Both the position numbers and the translations under genes were made by a program. A stretch of 8,651 nucleotides of DNA from Acidobacteriota bacterium (GTDB lineage Bacteria > Acidobacteriota > Blastocatellia > Pyrinomonadales > Pyrinomonadaceae), in NCBI GenBank assembly GCA_024640445.1, contig JAHEEZ010000153.1, forward strand, positions 1-8,651, written 5' to 3'. The notes under the pieces are model-generated. The model was not told the origin of the DNA and did not search any database. It saw only the letters and a program-made list of their open reading frames with translations. Position 1 is the stretch's first letter, and the number at the start of each line of letters is the position of its first letter. Below, in pieces: positions 6,977 through 8,651 of this stretch.

Positions 6977-7534
6977 GTGACCCATCCATCGATCATTGTA
7001 CCCGGACAGACAGTGTTGGTCGTGGTCGACCACCAGGAAGGCTTCCGAGGGATAATTCCAGATTTTGAAGACATCGCAGCCGCCATATCAAGGGCGGTAC
7101 GCGGCTTCAACTTGCTCGGACTTCCGGTCGTCGTTACTGAACAGTACCCGAAAGGGCTTGGTCACACTGCCGGGGAGATAACCCAGGTGCTCAAGAACGA
7201 AACTCCCGTAGTGGAAAAGACGGCGTTCAGTTCCTGCGGCGCTTCAAGTTTCATAGATCATCTTCAGCTTTCAAAAGCAGAATCGGTCGTGCTATGCGGA
7301 ATCGAGACACATATCTGTGTGAACCAGACCGCGCACGACCTTCTGGAGCGCGGGTTTCGAGTCCATCTTTTGATCGACGCCGTCGGTTCCAGATTTGAGA
7401 TAAACAAGAAGGCGGGGCTGAGGAAGATGTTCGCAAGCGGGGTTACCCCTTCCTCGGTCGAAATGGCGCTTTTTGAATTGATGCGGGATTCACGGCACGA
7501 GAAGTTCAGGGAGATCCAGGCGATAATCAAGTAA
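6977..7534 (+). CDS. Isochorismatase-family cysteine hydrolase (YcaC/ISOC-like)
   Basis: Isochorismatase-fold hydrolase of 185 residues, the usual length. The expected triad is visible: Asp18 in VVVDHQEGF, Lys81 in VVEKTAFSSCG, and nucleophile Cys114 in GIETHICVNQTAHDLLERG. TEQYPKGLGHT (54-64) is typical of the ISOC1/ISOC2 and YcaC-related branch. A nicotinamidase metal site (Asp-x-His motif) is not seen, so pncA is unlikely, and there is no aryl-carrier domain as in EntB. Substrates in this branch are mostly unknown; cytoplasmic hydrolysis of an amide or related bond is the most that can be said. It starts at GTG, with an in-frame TAA (the microprotein stop) two codons earlier. It is the last gene of the probable antiporter operon, followed by a GC-rich hairpin. 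Confidence 0.92.
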   Translation: MTHPSIIVPGQTVLVVVDHQEGFRGIIPDFEDIAAAISRAVRGFNLLGLPVVVTEQYPKGLGHTAGEITQVLKNETPVVEKTAFSSCGASSFIDHLQLSKAESVVLCGIETHICVNQTAHDLLERGFRVHLLIDAVGSRFEINKKAGLRKMFASGVTPSSVEMALFELMRDSRHEKFREIQAIIK

Positions 7535-7550
7535 GAAGTCAGAAGGAATT

Positions 7551-7578
7551 GTAGGGGCAGGGCTTGCCCCTGCCCGTG
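7551..7578. repeat. REP-like GC hairpin ('GTAGGGGC' type)
   Basis: GGGCAGGG (7555-7562) and CCCTGCCC (7568-7575) form a perfect 8-bp stem with a 5-nt loop. An alternative 6-bp stem, GGGGCA/TGCCCC (7554-7559 with 7565-7570), is mutually exclusive with it. The opening GTAGGGGCAGGGC resembles dispersed intergenic hairpins known from several environmental phyla (recollection, not searched). It begins 16 nt after the hydrolase stop, so it may protect or end that transcript, though no T-run follows. Confidence 0.65.
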
Positions 7579-7592
7579 AACAATGGAAAGGG

Positions 7593-7690
7593 TTCTTCTT
7601 TGCGTCTTTGCGCCTTTGCGGGATTCTTCCTTCAAAGCGTAGCCACGACCAGAAATAGTTCCCGCAAAGGAGCAAAGGCGCAAGGAAGAA
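7593..7690. repeat. 31-bp imperfect inverted repeat ('TTTGCG' / SRKGAKAQ element)
   Basis: The left arm (7593-7623) and the reverse complement of the right arm (7660-7690) agree at 28 of 31 bases around a 36-nt spacer. The left arm contains three 8-bp units of TTTGCGNN (7599-7622). Translated, the arms read as SLRLCAFAG and SRKGAKAQG on the plus strand and similar peptides on the minus strand. From memory this pattern is a widespread dispersed palindrome that is often mis-annotated as small proteins. It encodes no transposase; a non-autonomous mobile or REP-like element is the likely nature. Confidence 0.8.
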
Positions 7691-7762
7691 ACGCAAGGAT
7701 TTTGGGCACAGAAGTCGGCAAGGCAAATCCGAACGCTCAAACCGCACCTTCACAGTCAAATG

Positions 7763-8651
7763 TTACCGACTCGCCTTCTCCGCAGGTAAATTCATCCTCG
7801 CGATCAGCTTCCTGAACTCCGGGTCATCTCGGAGGAAATCGAAGTTGGGATCAATGTAAGCCTTGTAGATATTTGCGGAACGGCTGTCGACGCCTTTGCC
7901 CATCCACTCCAGCGTTTTTTCTCTGTTTTTCATTCTCGCGTAAACGTGCGCCAGAACATATTCGTAAACGTAATTCACACGCGCATCTGCCTCGAGTCCC
8001 TCTGCAAGCGCTTTCAGATACGAGTCGCGGCCGCCCGCCTCAAATGCGGCCCTTAGTGCCTTGAGCCGTTTTTCCGGGACTTCGCGTAATTTCCAGTACT
8101 GGAGTTCCTGACCGACCGCCCTTTGATAATCTGCCTTCTGTTCAAAATTCCTCGCAAGGAATATATAGCTTGTCGGAAACCCGGGATGTTGAACTATCAG
8201 ATCTTCGAAGTCCCTGATCGATTCGTCGTAGTGGCCTGAGTAAAACTTCGTAACACCGATCTCCGAGCGGATTATCGGCACCAGTGGGTCCAGGTTCTTG
8301 GCCTTGTCGAATTCCACCAGTGCTTCGTCGAAACGGCCCGTGGTCACAAGCATTTCACCATACCACTGGTGTGCAGTGGCGTAGTTCGGTTTCAGATCTA
8401 TCGCCTTCCGGTATTCGGATTCCGCCTCTTCGTACTGCCAGTCATAGGTGGCGAGCACGTATGCCAGAGTCGTTCTCGGTTCTACAAGTCCCGGATCGAT
8501 CTCAAGCGCCTTTTGCGCAGCGGCGCGGGCTTTTGAGTACGATTCATCCGGTGGCGCAACACCGTAGTCGTTGAAGATCACGTAACTGTCTGCAAGCCCG
8601 GCATATGCCTTTGCGAACGAGGGATCCAAATCAATAGCTTGCCGAAAGAAC
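7763..8651 (-). CDS. TPR-repeat protein, C-terminal part (5'-truncated at window edge)
   Basis: About 295 residues are visible. The frame stays open to the right edge (FFRQAIDLDPSFAKAYAG...), and the apparent start at 8629 is only a TTG inside a TPR helix, so the real start lies beyond the window. Around five tetratricopeptide units can be seen, with hallmarks such as A-x-x-x-Y-x-x-A-I-x-L-x-P (EYRKAIDLKPNYATAHQWYG), FDEALVEFDKAKNLDP and YDESIRDFEDLIVQHP. After the repeats comes a helical tail ending NFDFLRDDPEFRKLIARMNLP, a common ending of acidobacterial multidomain regulators in which TPRs follow a winged-helix DNA-binding, adenylate cyclase or Ser/Thr kinase domain. The missing N-terminal domain would decide which. 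TPRs act as protein-protein scaffolds. The gene is convergent with the hydrolase operon. Confidence 0.88.
   Translation of the reverse strand, partial: FFRQAIDLDPSFAKAYAGLADSYVIFNDYGVAPPDESYSKARAAAQKALEIDPGLVEPRTTLAYVLATYDWQYEEAESEYRKAIDLKPNYATAHQWYGEMLVTTGRFDEALVEFDKAKNLDPLVPIIRSEIGVTKFYSGHYDESIRDFEDLIVQHPGFPTSYIFLARNFEQKADYQRAVGQELQYWKLREVPEKRLKALRAAFEAGGRDSYLKALAEGLEADARVNYVYEYVLAHVYARMKNREKTLEWMGKGVDSRSANIYKAYIDPNFDFLRDDPEFRKLIARMNLPAEKASR

Noticed and set aside
6977..7534. Nicotinamidase (pncA) as an alternative identity for the hydrolase
   Set aside because: The Asp-x-His metal-binding motif is not visible, while the TEQYPKGLG signature of the ISOC/YcaC branch is present.
7264..7759. 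Minus-strand open frames across the hydrolase end and the repeats
   Set aside because: Antisense to the hydrolase or made from the palindromic repeat; no ribosome sites or family motifs.
7564..7815. Small plus-strand protein containing SRKGAKAQG
   Set aside because: It is a translation of the inverted-repeat element and then crosses into the TPR gene on the other strand.

Overview
The window looks like a chromosomal segment of an Acidobacteriota bacterium, probably class Blastocatellia. This is inferred from style, not from a marker gene. The clues are a large secreted protein with FG-GAP repeats of the 'DGDGxxD...FRP' type, a TPR protein ending typical of acidobacterial signalling proteins, moderately GC-rich codons, and intergenic palindromes familiar from environmental genomes (the 'SRKGAKAQ'-encoding element and a 'GTAGGGGC' hairpin). 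No rRNA, tRNA, CRISPR array, transposase or phage gene is visible.

Layout, left to right. (1) Positions 1-3104, plus strand: the C-terminal part of a large surface or secreted multidomain protein whose start lies left of the window. (2) Positions 3105-3241: a convergent junction with four exact-length 15-bp tandem units and an inverted copy of the unit core. (3) Positions 3242-5206, minus strand: a complete acetyl-CoA synthetase (acs). (4) Positions 5207-5366: a divergent promoter region. (5) Positions 5367-7534, plus strand: a likely three-gene operon of a CPA2-type cation:proton antiporter, a 57-residue single-pass membrane microprotein and an isochorismatase-family cysteine hydrolase. (6) Positions 7535-7762: a second convergent junction with two repeat elements. 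(7) Positions 7763-8651, minus strand: the C-terminal part of a TPR-repeat protein that runs off the right edge.

Acs activates acetate to acetyl-CoA. The divergent antiporter would exchange protons for Na+ or K+ and so bear on cytoplasmic pH; any link to acetate entry is only a hypothesis. The microprotein lies 59 nt after the antiporter and 3 nt before the hydrolase, and its acidic tail codons supply the hydrolase ribosome binding site, so these two are probably translated together. There is no clear sign of a wholly new biological system. The most novel points are the microprotein and its coupling to the hydrolase, and the two repeat-filled convergent junctions.
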